Positions 53,589 to 53,939 of a stretch of 53,939 nucleotides of DNA are shown piece by piece; the first letter of the stretch is position 1; every line of letters starts with the position of its first letter. The notes below the pieces were generated by a model. It was not told the origin of the DNA, searched no databases, and saw only the letters and a program-made list of their open reading frames with translations. The DNA is from Bifidobacterium cebidarum (GTDB lineage: Bacteria > Actinomycetota > Actinomycetes > Actinomycetales > Bifidobacteriaceae). Both the position numbers and the translations under genes were made by a program. The stretch lies in assembly GCF_009193305.1 (NCBI RefSeq), contig NZ_WBVS01000013.1:1-53939 (forward strand), written 5' to 3'.

Positions 53589-53939
53589 TTGGCTTCTTTA
53601 TTCCTTCCAGATAGAAGAGGGATGGTCAGTATAAGCAGACTGGAGCGAGTTGAACGTGGAATGAATTATTGCGACATGCCGGTAAATGATGAATTATGCT
53701 CCACGGTGGCGCAGAAAACGGGCGTAATGTGACAGATAAGGCGTGATTCTACTGATTTTCGACACGCCGATGGAACGCCGGCGTTGCAACGTTTTTGGCG
53801 CATTTTAGTATGCCTGATTTGCGTTTGTTTTGGTTGTCGTGTAAGTTATTCACCTGTTGCCGCTCGGCACGGCGGGTTCCGGTTCCTGATGGTTCGGGGG
53901 TTGGCTTGCTGGTGTGGTGGTGGTTTGAGAACTCAAGAG
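53589..53939 (+). promoter_or_regulatory. Tandem promoters and leader of a probable rRNA operon
   Basis: No gene is visible in these 351 bases. P1 is TTGCAA (53784-53789), a 16-base gap, then TAGTAT (53806-53811). P2 is TTGCGT (53819-53824), a 17-base gap, then TAAGTT (53842-53847). A GC-rich stretch follows. The window ends in GGTTTGAGAACTCAAGAG, which resembles the conserved sequence just ahead of actinobacterial rRNA genes (TTTGAGAACTCAAxAG). A 16S gene should begin soon after the end. Confidence 0.6.

Overview
The window looks like a chromosomal segment of a Bifidobacterium from the longum/breve group. It is GC-rich and has an actinobacterial gene set: DUF3107, DUF3052, an actinobacterial zincin-like hydrolase, a DivIVA-repeat protein, SepF and Wag31. 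It also carries marker genes familiar from bifidobacteria: a GH42 beta-galactosidase, a GH32 beta-fructosidase with a LacI regulator, a serpin, a ThiE-ThiC fusion and an oleate hydratase. The genus call is inference from gene content; no 16S rRNA is included, although the last bases look like the start of an rRNA operon leader.

Layout. 1-3377: the end of a sugar ABC permease, a GH42 beta-galactosidase and a LacI regulator. 3525-10452: a block that seems conserved in Actinobacteria (DUF3107, an APH-like protein, a UvrD-like helicase, a zincin-like hydrolase, a Lon-like protease, DUF3052). Several members are shortened or have lost expected catalytic residues. 10555-10628: tRNA-Val(UAC). 10926-15009: a DivIVA-repeat protein, then dxr and ispG of the MEP isoprenoid pathway. 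15020-20546: two large, poorly known membrane proteins. 20606-22116: recO and uppS, followed by a perfect 29-bp inverted repeat. 22304-24202 (minus): a THI5/NMT1-type binding protein and permease, with no ATPase gene. 24468-30601 (minus): GH32, its LacI regulator, a serpin, a small membrane protein and an MFS transporter. 30896-36044 (minus): a thiamine operon (thiM, thiEC, thiD, thiamine-binding protein) headed by a TPP riboswitch. 36218-40610: pepC, glyS, dus. 40712-45798: the distal division cluster (ftsZ, sepF, yggT, wag31, lspA, rluD-like). 45959-53588: dnaE, DUF4186, an aldo/keto reductase, an oleate hydratase and a GNAT acetyltransferase. 53589-53939: tandem promoters and an rrn-type leader.

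How the parts connect. DXR and IspG make isoprenoid precursors, and UppS turns them into undecaprenyl diphosphate for the wall built by the FtsZ/SepF/Wag31 machinery. The thiamine operon can make the pyrimidine (ThiC), phosphorylate it (ThiD), salvage thiazole (ThiM) and couple the two (ThiE); no thiazole synthesis genes are present here. The GH42 and GH32 modules each pair a glycosidase with a LacI repressor. The serpin is arranged as if co-transcribed with the GH32 regulator.

The least explained signals are a four-copy 17-bp symmetric array before dnaE (45835-45921), the 29-bp inverted repeat after uppS, a family of hairpin repeats between genes, an APH-like pseudokinase, a Lon-like protease that appears to lack its PDZ domain, a TPR membrane protein with a degenerate site-2-protease-like tail, and nine exact 11-residue repeats in Wag31. 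I found no CRISPR array, insertion sequence or prophage.
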